Assembly: GCA_947071955.1 (NCBI GenBank)
Contig: CAMTGL010000106.1
Coordinates: 1 to 7,092 of the forward strand
Origin: an uncultured Plesiomonas sp.
GTDB lineage: Bacteria > Pseudomonadota > Gammaproteobacteria > Enterobacterales > CAMTGL01
Length of the DNA stretch: 7,092 nucleotides
Direction of reading: 5' to 3'
In this document: piece by piece, positions 1-5,746 of the stretch
Numbering within the stretch: position 1 is the first letter of the stretch
How the letters are laid out: each line of letters starts with the position of its first letter
Program-made: the position numbers and the translations under genes
Notes under the pieces: model-generated
Databases searched by the model: none
What the model was told of the DNA's origin: nothing
Seen by the model: only the letters and a program-made list of their open reading frames with translations

Positions 1-1
1 G

Positions 2-2587
2 GCCAAAATTCAAAAGCGTGGGAAAAAAGGTTGGACCAAAGGGCGGGTAGTCAGCATCTATAATTTGCGTCTGGAAGCTGAGCGTTTGCTCGATGAAGAC
101 GACCTGAAAGTGTACCGCGCTACCAATCCGCAAGAGCACTACTTTTATCGGGATGTCATGGTCGATGAGCCGCTGCTACAGGCGCTCAGTCTGCATCCAC
201 GGGTATTTTTACCCGAAGGCGAGCCACTCACCTTACTGCCGATTCAGCCACTGATCCGCTTTGAAGCGCAGACCGACAGTGATGGCGTTAACTGTATTTT
301 AGCCCCGCGGCAGGCCATGGATCCGGGTACACTGCGCCCGATCACTGCCGATATCTGGCAGTTCTATCAGCTGCCGCAACAGCTAGCCCCACTTTTGCGA
401 TCATTTCGCCGCGCACCAAGTGCACTGCCAGTGACCTCACTGCCTTCGCTACAAAAAATGATCCAGCGCTGGCCGCAGCAACCTTGGTACAGTCAGCATC
501 CGGCCCTACCGAGTAACATTGAACTGACGGTCTGGCAGCCGAAACTCTATTTATGGCTCAATTGGCTGGGCGATGGATTAGAGATCCAACTGTTCAGTCA
601 GCCGCAAGCGAGCTGGCGTCACCCATTACCGGCCGGAAAAGGTGATGAGTGGGTGGTTGACCCGCAAAATACCCTGCACTGGTATCAGCGAGATCTAGCA
701 CAAGAGCTCGAACAGGCCCAGCCGTGGCAGGCACTGCTCGGTGGGGAAGAGGGGCAATATCAATGGCGCTGGCAGGGCAGTGCGGCTATCGGGTTGTTGC
801 AACAATTGCAGCGCAGCCCGCTGCTGCGGCAAGTCAATGTCTTGTGGCGCAAGCAAAGTCAGCGTGCACATACCGTGGATGTTGCCGACTTGCAACTGCG
901 AGTCAGTGATCAAAAAGAGTGGTTTGCCCTCGAGGGGGATATCACCGTTGATAAAGTTGTGGTCGCTTCACTGCGCCAGCTACTGAGCAGTGAATCACGT
1001 GATTACATCACCCTTGAAGATGGCCAGATCCTGCTGTTAACCGAACAGTTGCAACAGCATTTAGCTGCACTGCGCAATCTGGTCAATGACGATCACAGCT
1101 TTAACAGTCAACTGGCATTCCCACTACAACAACTGCTGGGGCAAAAAGCCCTCGAAGGTGATGAACAGTGGCAGGCACTGACCGCCCGCTGGCAGCAACA
1201 AGTAGCCCTGCCAGAACCATTACTGCAACTGCTGCGCAGCTATCAGCGTGAAGGCGTGCAGTGGCTGGCACACTTAAGTGAACACGGTTTTGGTGCCTGC
1301 TTGGCCGATGACATGGGGCTGGGGAAAACTCTGCAAGCCCTTACTCTGTTGCGCTTCCGGCAACATAGTGGCCCTGCACTGGTTGTTGCTCCAAAATCAG
1401 TCTTGCACAACTGGAGTGCGGAGATTGCCCGTTTTGCCCCTGAACTGAATGTACTCAATATTGAACAGGCCGATGATCGCGCAGCTATGTTTACCCGCGC
1501 GTCTACCCGCGATATTGTGCTGCTCAGTTATGGCCTGATTGCCCGTTGTGAAGAGTGGTTGCTGGAAAAAAACTGGTCCACTGCAGTGCTCGATGAAGCA
1601 CAGCAGATTAAAAATGCCAATACCCAGCGTGCACGCTCACTGTTTAAATTGCAGGCACAAGCCCGTATTGCCCTCAGTGGTACGCCGGTTGAAAACGATC
1701 TCACCGAATTGTGGAGCTTGTTCGCTTTCATCAATCCGGGGCTGCTTGGCAGCAAAAATAAATTTACCCGCCAATATGCAACCGCCGTGCGTGATGATGA
1801 GAGCCTACAACGTCTGCGCGCACTGGTTTCACCGTTTATTCTGCGTCGTACCAAAAAACAGGTATTAACCGAACTGCCAGATAAAACAGAAATCACCCAC
1901 AGTGTCAGCCTAACCGAACAAGAGTGGGCGCTGTATGAAGCCGCTCGTCAGCAAACACTGACTGAACTTAGCGATGATAGTAACCAAAGCGGCAGCATGA
2001 CCCTACTGGCTGGTCTTACCCGTTTGCGCCAGATCTGTTGTCACCCGCGTCTGTCAATGGCCGATTATCAAGGGCCGGCCAGTAAGCTCGAAGAGGCGTT
2101 ATTACTGATTGATGAAGCACTCAGTGGTCAGCATAAAGTGCTGATTTTCAGCCAGTTTGTCGGCCTGCTGACCCTGCTGCGTCAACAGCTTGATCAGCGT
2201 AAACTAACCTACAGCTATCTTGATGGCAGCTGTTCGAGTACCGCCCGTCAACGGGCAATCGACAGTTTTAAAGCCGGAGAGCACCCGCTATTTTTAATCA
2301 GCCTGAAGGCTGGCGGTACTGGGCTGAACTTAACCGAGGCCGACACCGTGATTCACCTTGACCCGTGGTGGAATCCGGCGGTTGAAGATCAGGCCAGTGA
2401 TCGTGCGCATCGTATGGGGCAAACCCAGCCGGTGACCGTATACCGTTTGGTGGCCGAAGGCACAATAGAAGAGAAAATTGTCGCTCTGCACAGTGAAAAG
2501 CGCGAACTGGCGGATAAAGTACTCAGCGGGCAATCACACGTTGATAAAATTGACAGTGAGCAACTGTTTAACCTGCTGCAACAGTAG
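2..2587 (+). CDS. SNF2-family DEAD/DEAH-box helicase, 5' truncated by the window edge
   Basis: This is an ATP-dependent SNF2 (superfamily 2) helicase or translocase that acts on DNA or protein-DNA complexes. The reading frame is open from base 2, so a TTG at 65 is not a credible start and the true start lies outside the window; 861 codons are visible. The first part, to about 1220, is a family-specific N-terminal region that I cannot assign. The ATPase core follows: LRSYQREGVQWL near 1232, Walker A DDMGLGKT at 1307-1330, motif II as DEAQ at 1592-1603, SGTPVEN at 1676-1696, motif IV LIFSQF at 2141-2158, motif V AGGTGLNL at 2309-2332, and motif VI DRAHRMGQ at 2399-2422. All core motifs are intact. 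Bacterial proteins of this type often carry a SWIM zinc finger further N-terminal; here that part would be missing. The physiological role is unknown. It differs from RapA in its N-terminal region as far as I can judge. Confidence 0.93.
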   Translation, partial: AKIQKRGKKGWTKGRVVSIYNLRLEAERLLDEDDLKVYRATNPQEHYFYRDVMVDEPLLQALSLHPRVFLPEGEPLTLLPIQPLIRFEAQTDSDGVNCILAPRQAMDPGTLRPITADIWQFYQLPQQLAPLLRSFRRAPSALPVTSLPSLQKMIQRWPQQPWYSQHPALPSNIELTVWQPKLYLWLNWLGDGLEIQLFSQPQASWRHPLPAGKGDEWVVDPQNTLHWYQRDLAQELEQAQPWQALLGGEEGQYQWRWQGSAAIGLLQQLQRSPLLRQVNVLWRKQSQRAHTVDVADLQLRVSDQKEWFALEGDITVDKVVVASLRQLLSSESRDYITLEDGQILLLTEQLQQHLAALRNLVNDDHSFNSQLAFPLQQLLGQKALEGDEQWQALTARWQQQVALPEPLLQLLRSYQREGVQWLAHLSEHGFGACLADDMGLGKTLQALTLLRFRQHSGPALVVAPKSVLHNWSAEIARFAPELNVLNIEQADDRAAMFTRASTRDIVLLSYGLIARCEEWLLEKNWSTAVLDEAQQIKNANTQRARSLFKLQAQARIALSGTPVENDLTELWSLFAFINPGLLGSKNKFTRQYATAVRDDESLQRLRALVSPFILRRTKKQVLTELPDKTEITHSVSLTEQEWALYEAARQQTLTELSDDSNQSGSMTLLAGLTRLRQICCHPRLSMADYQGPASKLEEALLLIDEALSGQHKVLIFSQFVGLLTLLRQQLDQRKLTYSYLDGSCSSTARQRAIDSFKAGEHPLFLISLKAGGTGLNLTEADTVIHLDPWWNPAVEDQASDRAHRMGQTQPVTVYRLVAEGTIEEKIVALHSEKRELADKVLSGQSHVDKIDSEQLFNLLQQ

Positions 2588-2598
2588 CGGTTTATCAT

Positions 2599-2633
2599 CG
2601 CCAAACAGTACTTTTCTAAAATACTGTTTGGCG
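2599..2633. terminator. Perfect 12-bp hairpin after the helicase gene
   Basis: The arms CGCCAAACAGTA (2599-2610) and TACTGTTTGGCG (2622-2633) are perfectly complementary around an 11-base loop, starting 12 bases after the helicase stop. Its position suggests transcription termination or 3'-end protection. There is no T-run on either side, so it is not a canonical intrinsic terminator. Confidence 0.55.
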
Positions 2634-2812
2634 CTAATACCAATAAGCAACAACAGCAAAAAAGACAAATACTTAATAGGGATCTCAAAGCTTAGGGCGT
2701 GAGGAGTGTGTAAAAGGATATTCAGCAGAGATAGAAAATCAACAGGGATAATAAAAAACGATAGGGAATAAAAGAAGAGATAAAAAGCTGAACATTGTCA
2801 GTAAGATAAGTA

Positions 2813-2852
2813 CATACTGCCTTTCTACCCTGATCGGGTAAACATCAGTATG
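2813..2852. repeat. Nested inverted repeat (possible RNA hairpin)
   Basis: Outer arms CATACTG (2813-2819) and CAGTATG (2846-2852) enclose inner arms TACCC (2826-2830) and GGGTA (2836-2840) around TGATC. The two stems are coaxial with an internal loop of 6 and 5 bases. It could be a structured RNA element or a protein-binding site. There is no T-run after it on either strand. Confidence 0.4.
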
Positions 2853-2915
2853 CTTTAGATAGTTTATTTCAACGTTATTCTATTCAATCGTGGTTATATT
2901 CAACACGCTGTTGCA

Positions 2916-2943
2916 ATACGGTTTACACTGAACACCGTATAAT
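2916..2943. promoter_or_regulatory. Inverted repeat overlapping a TATAAT box (possible operator)
   Basis: ATACGGT (2916-2922) and ACCGTAT (2934-2940) are perfect inverted arms. The right arm overlaps a perfect TATAAT at 2938-2943 on the plus strand, the usual geometry for a repressor site on a promoter. The only fair -35 candidate, TTGCAA at 2911-2916, sits 21 bases from the -10, which is too far for a normal sigma-70 promoter, and no gene follows on the plus strand. It may be a hairpin in a transcript instead. Confidence 0.25.
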
Positions 2944-3039
2944 GACATCGGTGATAACACCGCTATGGTGGTGTATCTCAAGATGCCTTCACTAAATTAT
3001 CGCGACAAACATCTAAATGGTTTAATAACGCTTTTTGAA

Positions 3040-3168
3040 TTAAAAGCTTTGTGCATTGCGAATGTGCCAGTAAGCACGTGCTTTGTTGAAGGCACGAGAC
3101 ACTAAATTAATGGCAGCTTGTTGCTTTTGAGCCTGAACAGCACGCTGACGGATGATAGATAAAGTCAT
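3040..3168 (-). CDS. Small, highly basic hypothetical protein (42 aa)
   Basis: This short gene begins with ATG at 3168 and ends with TAA at 3042-3040. A near-consensus AAGGAG lies 7 bases before the start, the best ribosome-binding site in the window. The protein has seven Arg/Lys residues, one His and no Asp or Glu, so it carries a net charge of about +7. It begins MTLSIIRQRAVQAQKQQ and has a central region rich in Ala, Gln, Arg and hydrophobic residues that could form one amphipathic helix, with a Tyr-Trp-His-Ile segment near the C-terminus. There is no signal peptide or clear membrane segment. A promoter, a CRP-like site and a 5' hairpin lie upstream in the same orientation, which supports a real monocistronic gene. 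I do not recognise the family; small basic DUF1127-type proteins are a loose comparison, but the conserved C-terminal motif of that family is not visible. Function unknown; nucleic-acid or membrane contact is only an inference from charge. Confidence 0.65.
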   Translation of the reverse strand: MTLSIIRQRAVQAQKQQAAINLVSRAFNKARAYWHIRNAQSF

Positions 3169-3175
3169 GATAAAG

Positions 3176-3181
3176 CTCCTT
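3176..3181 (-). promoter_or_regulatory. Strong Shine-Dalgarno of the 42-aa gene
   Basis: AAGGAG is read on the minus strand and is separated by 7 bases from the ATG at 3168. It fixes the start of the small gene and is the main reason for calling that gene. Confidence 0.75.
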
Positions 3182-3214
3182 GAAGTAACAGTATTTAGGG
3201 TTTTGATTTACAGA

Positions 3215-3248
3215 AACAGGTTGTGTGAGTGATGTCTCATTTCCTGTT
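3215..3248 (-). other. Nested hairpin at the predicted 5' end of the small-gene mRNA
   Basis: On the minus strand the arms AACAGG and CCTGTT (plus-strand 3243-3248 and 3215-3220) enclose an inner TGAG/CTCA stem. The outer arm begins at the transcription start predicted from the promoter at 3255-3283 (A at 3248). A stem-loop at the very 5' end often protects an mRNA from decay; that role is an inference here. Confidence 0.35.
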
Positions 3249-3254
3249 AAAGCA

Positions 3255-3283
3255 AGAATAGCTGAAACGATACAGCGATGCAA
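3255..3283 (-). promoter_or_regulatory. Candidate sigma-70 promoter of the 42-aa gene
   Basis: Read on the minus strand, TTGCAT (3283-3278) and TATTCT (3260-3255) are separated by exactly 17 bases. The -35 keeps TTG and the -10 matches 4 of 6 consensus bases. The predicted start is A at 3248, giving an 80-base untranslated leader before the ATG. The moderate match would fit a promoter that needs an activator. Confidence 0.45.
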
Positions 3284-3286
3284 TAG

Positions 3287-3302
3287 TGTGATCACCTTAA
3301 CA
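3287..3302 (-). promoter_or_regulatory. CRP-like binding site upstream of the small gene
   Basis: On the minus strand the site reads TGTTAAGGTGATCACA: one half-site is a perfect TCACA and the other is TGTTA instead of TGTGA, with the standard 6-base spacer. It lies just upstream of the -35 hexamer. Its centre is about 46 bases upstream of the predicted start, which is neither the classic -41.5 nor -61.5, so activation, if real, may use a start a few bases away. Confidence 0.4.
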
Positions 3303-3308
3303 CAAACA

Positions 3309-3338
3309 TTTTTTTTACCTGTACAACCGTTTTTTTTT
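3309..3338. promoter_or_regulatory. Two phased T/A tracts upstream of the small-gene promoter
   Basis: Runs of eight T (3309-3316) and nine T (3330-3338) on the plus strand are spaced about 21-22 bases centre to centre, close to two helical turns. Such phased tracts bend DNA and attract nucleoid proteins such as H-NS. They lie directly upstream of the CRP-like site, as A-runs for the minus-strand promoter. Confidence 0.35.
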
Positions 3339-3616
3339 GAAATGTACGATAATTGGCTTGGTCTGTTACGGGATGGTGTCGGGATGGGGGTGTTTGTTGC
3401 CCTATTGTCATGTAAAAGATGTGGTGAGATAAGCATCAAGGGGGAGATCATTAGCAGAATATGGTTTAAGATAGCAGAAGGTATGCAGCAGACCCTTTCT
3501 GTTATATTTAGCGTGTTATGTTGATGACATTGTGTTCGGCCCGAGAGTTATGTTTATCGCTGTGATGGATACCCTGTCCTAATACACCTTATGGTTAACT
3601 ACTGAACGATGAGTCG
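3339..3616. other. Upstream region of the diguanylate cyclase gene
   Basis: No supported gene lies here. The best plus-strand promoter candidate is an extended -10, TGTTATATT at 3500-3508 (TG, one base, then TATATT), without a recognisable -35. It would give a leader of about 100 bases before the ATG at 3617. Weak evidence only. Confidence 0.3.
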
Positions 3617-4960
3617 ATGCCAAAAAATAAACGAAAGCTAGGCTTATTCTACTTATTTATCCTCATTAATGTATTAGTGACGTTATTTTTATTCAATAAT
3701 GCGCAGACTCGCTATGTATTACGTAAAACTATCTTACTTGATGAGATCAATATTTTATTTCTTGATAGTTATTACCAACTGCGTAATGTTGCTGTGGCCT
3801 ACCATAATGCACCAACACTTTCGCTTGATGATGCTGAAGTAAAAAGTAAGCAGTTTCCGAATATTGCTTTTATCACGTTGTCAGGTAATGAAAGACCATT
3901 GCATCCAATACCTGATCTCTTTGCTGATATTCGTGCTATCAAAGATAATCTAGATAAGGTGACGCTAGGGTTTTTATCGACGTTATCATTAGTAAAGTAT
4001 AATCATGATTATGCATTGGTTATTCCACAGCAGCATAATAGCCATTCACCTCTGCACAATTCGGTATTACAAGGTATTTTCAAACATGAGAATCTTAAGC
4101 AAGAGATCTTTGGTGAAGACTACAATCAATTTGCTTTCCGTGGTTGTTTTGTTCACTTAACTAAGCATTATAAAGAGAGTGATTCAGGATTATCAATATT
4201 CAGTATTCTTATGCCATTGTATAACAAGGGAAAACTCGATGCAGTGGTGATTGCAGATATTAAATCAACAATTTTACCTGATTTAATTAGTCATTTTAAT
4301 CGTGATAACAATACAAAATTCTATTTATCTGCGGTTACCCCAAGTGAGCATTATAATATTCCCTGTTCACCTCATCAATTTAATATTAGTTACAGTGATT
4401 TATCGCTATTACGTGTGTCTGATCTGCTGATGGCACTGATTATCTCTAGCCTGAGTGTGTTGATAGCTTCCCGTCTACTTGCCTTTAGAACCAAAATTTA
4501 TTTAGATAGCCTAACGGGTTTACATAATCGCCACTATGTGCATGATAATTTAAAGAAAATACCATCCTGTTATAGCGTTCTGGTGATTGATGCTGATGAT
4601 TTTAAACAGGTGAATGATGTTTACGGGCATGCAGTGGGAGATCAGGTGCTGAAATCTATCTCATCAGTGCTGCAAAAACTGACCCGTGACACTGATCTGG
4701 TTGCCCGCTGGGGTGGTGAAGAGTTTCTATTAATTATTATGACGGACAGGGAAGAGATTATTCGGCATCGGGCTGAGCTGATCCGTAGCACCATTGCTCA
4801 GATGTCTCCAGCAGTAGAGGTTGAGCAGATTACCGTTTCAATCGGCGGTTGTATTGCCAGAAATCAGGAGTTTGAAACGGTGTTTACCATCGACGATGAC
4901 TGTTTCTATGCCTCGAAACGCAACGGGAAGAATCAGGTTACTCTGACCCAAATTCTTTGA
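3617..4960 (+). CDS. Membrane-bound diguanylate cyclase with periplasmic sensor and GGDEF domain
   Basis: The enzyme joins two GTP into cyclic di-GMP, the signal that promotes biofilm and represses motility. Of 447 residues, 1-7 are basic, 8-27 form a first membrane segment, about 28-267 form a periplasmic sensor domain, 268-289 form a second membrane segment and about 290-447 form the GGDEF domain. The domain begins at DSLTGLHNR (297-305). Metal-binding Asp325 lies in IDADDFKQVND, the active-site loop is GGEEF (366-370), and the inhibitory RxxD site is RDTD (357-360), so the protein should be active and product-inhibited. The sensor resembles a Cache-like fold only in topology; its ligand is unknown. 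An in-frame stop at 3596-3598 leaves ATG 3617 as the first usual start; the Shine-Dalgarno is weak. The first two thirds are AT-rich (about one third GC near 3661-3720), the catalytic part is about half GC. It stands alone. Confidence 0.93.
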   Translation: MPKNKRKLGLFYLFILINVLVTLFLFNNAQTRYVLRKTILLDEINILFLDSYYQLRNVAVAYHNAPTLSLDDAEVKSKQFPNIAFITLSGNERPLHPIPDLFADIRAIKDNLDKVTLGFLSTLSLVKYNHDYALVIPQQHNSHSPLHNSVLQGIFKHENLKQEIFGEDYNQFAFRGCFVHLTKHYKESDSGLSIFSILMPLYNKGKLDAVVIADIKSTILPDLISHFNRDNNTKFYLSAVTPSEHYNIPCSPHQFNISYSDLSLLRVSDLLMALIISSLSVLIASRLLAFRTKIYLDSLTGLHNRHYVHDNLKKIPSCYSVLVIDADDFKQVNDVYGHAVGDQVLKSISSVLQKLTRDTDLVARWGGEEFLLIIMTDREEIIRHRAELIRSTIAQMSPAVEVEQITVSIGGCIARNQEFETVFTIDDDCFYASKRNGKNQVTLTQIL

Positions 4961-5010
4961 TGTTGTTGCCAATGCCACGTTTTCGGCTGACGGCCAAGCT
5001 TTGTTGCGTG

Positions 5011-5038
5011 GGCCAGCAGATAGTGTGGGCTGCTGGCC
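5011..5038. terminator. Hairpin between the convergent cyclase and asnC genes
   Basis: Perfect 9-bp arms GGCCAGCAG (5011-5019) and CTGCTGGCC (5030-5038) surround a 10-base loop in the 98-base gap between two converging genes. The position and GC-rich stem suggest a shared terminator, but neither side has a proper T-run. Confidence 0.5.
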
Positions 5039-5058
5039 GTTAGCAGAAGGGATTTATC

Positions 5059-5520
5059 TTACGGCTGTACATCACGCAAAATGGGGTTTTGCAGTGAGAT
5101 CAGTGTTTCCGTTGACTGAATTTCATCAATATTCTGAATTTTATTGACCAGCACATGCTGCAACTCATCAATTGAGCGGGTCATCACCTTGATAAAAATA
5201 CTGTAGTTACCGGTGGTGTAATAGGCTTCGACCACCTCATCAAGCTCGCGTAATTTCCCCAGTGCTGAGGGGTAGTCTTTGGCACTTTTCAGATTAATAC
5301 CGATAAAACAGCAGACATCATAGCCCAACCGCTTGGCGCTAACCTGCACCCGCGTTCCTTCAATGATTCCAGCCTCTTTCATTTTCTCTACCCGTACATG
5401 AATCGTACCGGCGCTGACCCCAAAACGCTTAGCCAGTTCAGCATATGAAGTGCGCGCATTATCCATTAATGCGCTCAGTATCGATTTATCCAGATTATCG
5501 ATCCGGTAATTTTCGCCCAT
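5059..5520 (-). CDS. asnC: Asparagine-responsive regulator AsnC (Lrp/AsnC family)
   Basis: AsnC is a cytoplasmic DNA-binding protein that activates asnA when asparagine is scarce and represses its own gene. The 153 residues match the usual length (152 in E. coli). The N-terminal helix-turn-helix covers about residues 7-60, including NARTSYAELAKRFGVS and the recognition stretch GTIHVRVEKMKEAGII. The C-terminal RAM ligand-binding and oligomerisation domain follows, with DEVVEAYYTTGNYSIFIKV and a late IDEIQSTETLI segment that is almost the same as I remember from E. coli. ATG 5520 is preceded by a modest ACAGGCAG ribosome site. It is divergent from asnA across 226 bases, the E. coli arrangement, which makes the assignment secure among Lrp-family paralogues. 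Confidence 0.96.
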   Translation of the reverse strand: MGENYRIDNLDKSILSALMDNARTSYAELAKRFGVSAGTIHVRVEKMKEAGIIEGTRVQVSAKRLGYDVCCFIGINLKSAKDYPSALGKLRELDEVVEAYYTTGNYSIFIKVMTRSIDELQHVLVNKIQNIDEIQSTETLISLQNPILRDVQP

Positions 5521-5549
5521 TTTTACTGCCTGTAATTATTGATCCATTA

Positions 5550-5555
5550 AATATA
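5550..5555 (-). promoter_or_regulatory. Candidate -10 box of asnC
   Basis: TATATT on the minus strand (5555-5550) matches 5 of 6 -10 bases and lies 29 bases before the asnC ATG. No good -35 is present; the best spacing falls at about 5573-5578, overlapping the palindrome at 5576-5587, which would fit regulator binding there. Confidence 0.4.
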
Positions 5556-5575
5556 GTGCTATTTTTTTAGTGATA

Positions 5576-5587
5576 ATTACATGTAAT
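5576..5587. promoter_or_regulatory. 12-bp perfect palindrome, candidate AsnC operator
   Basis: ATTACATGTAAT is a perfect palindrome in the asnC-asnA intergenic region, at about the -35 position of the asnC promoter candidate. Lrp/AsnC proteins bind AT-rich imperfect palindromes, and AsnC represses its own gene in E. coli, so an autoregulatory operator is a reasonable inference. Confidence 0.4.
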
Positions 5588-5668
5588 GGTTATTTTTATT
5601 AATGAATATTGAATTGTATGGCGGTTTTGTTGAAGAATCAAAAACAGAGAGGCGCAGGAGCAAATGGT

Positions 5669-5728
5669 ATGCATGGCTCTGTTAGCGCGATATTCACCTT
5701 TTTTGACGGGTCAGTAGACCGGCAATAA
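5669..5728 (+). CDS. Possible 19-aa leader ORF upstream of asnA
   Basis: AGGAG at 5656-5660 lies 8 bases before ATG 5669, an ideal spacing, and the frame reads MHGSVSAIFTFFDGSVDRQ to a TAA at 5726-5728, ending 18 bases before the asnA start. It contains no Asn codon, so it is not a classic asparagine attenuator. An overlapping frame from ATG 5664 (17 codons, stop at 5715-5717) has only 3 bases of spacing. The peptide may be a leader, a coupling device or chance. Confidence 0.3.
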   Translation: MHGSVSAIFTFFDGSVDRQ

Positions 5729-5746
5729 CAGCAGAAGAGCCGTATC

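Larger units (their letters stand above)
2634..3039. other. AT-rich intergenic stretch without a supported gene
   Basis: No reading frame here has a credible ribosome-binding site. The interval holds a purine-rich, A-rich low-complexity stretch at about 2722-2788, a nested inverted repeat at 2813-2852, an inverted repeat overlapping TATAAT at 2916-2943, and short CGGTG/CACCG complementarities at 2949-2974. Together these could belong to untranslated or small RNA, but nothing fixes a transcript. The small gene that ends at 3040 on the minus strand would be transcribed towards this region, and I see no hairpin with a T-run that would stop it. Confidence 0.5.

Noticed and set aside
65..67. TTG as the start of the helicase gene
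   Set aside because: The frame stays open to base 2, the upstream codons read as sensible protein (KGWTKGRVVSIYNLRLE) and there is no ribosome site before the TTG.
2965..3105. A 46-codon plus-strand ORF (ATG 2965, TAA 3103-3105)
   Set aside because: It has no Shine-Dalgarno and overlaps, on the opposite strand, the better supported 42-aa gene.
3107..3451. A 114-codon minus-strand ORF
   Set aside because: It overlaps the 42-aa gene in another frame, has low-complexity composition and shows no recognisable domain.
3225..3524. A 99-codon plus-strand ORF starting with GTG
   Set aside because: There is no ribosome site, it runs through the T8 and T9 tracts giving Phe runs, and it covers the promoter region of the small gene.
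5664..5717. A 17-codon ORF from ATG 5664 before asnA
   Set aside because: Only 3 bases separate it from AGGAG, less suitable than the ATG at 5669 in the other frame.
5656..5746. Asparagine attenuator upstream of asnA
   Set aside because: The leader frames contain no Asn codons and no terminator/antiterminator pair is evident; only a 4-bp GGTC/GACC stem lies at 5709-5720.
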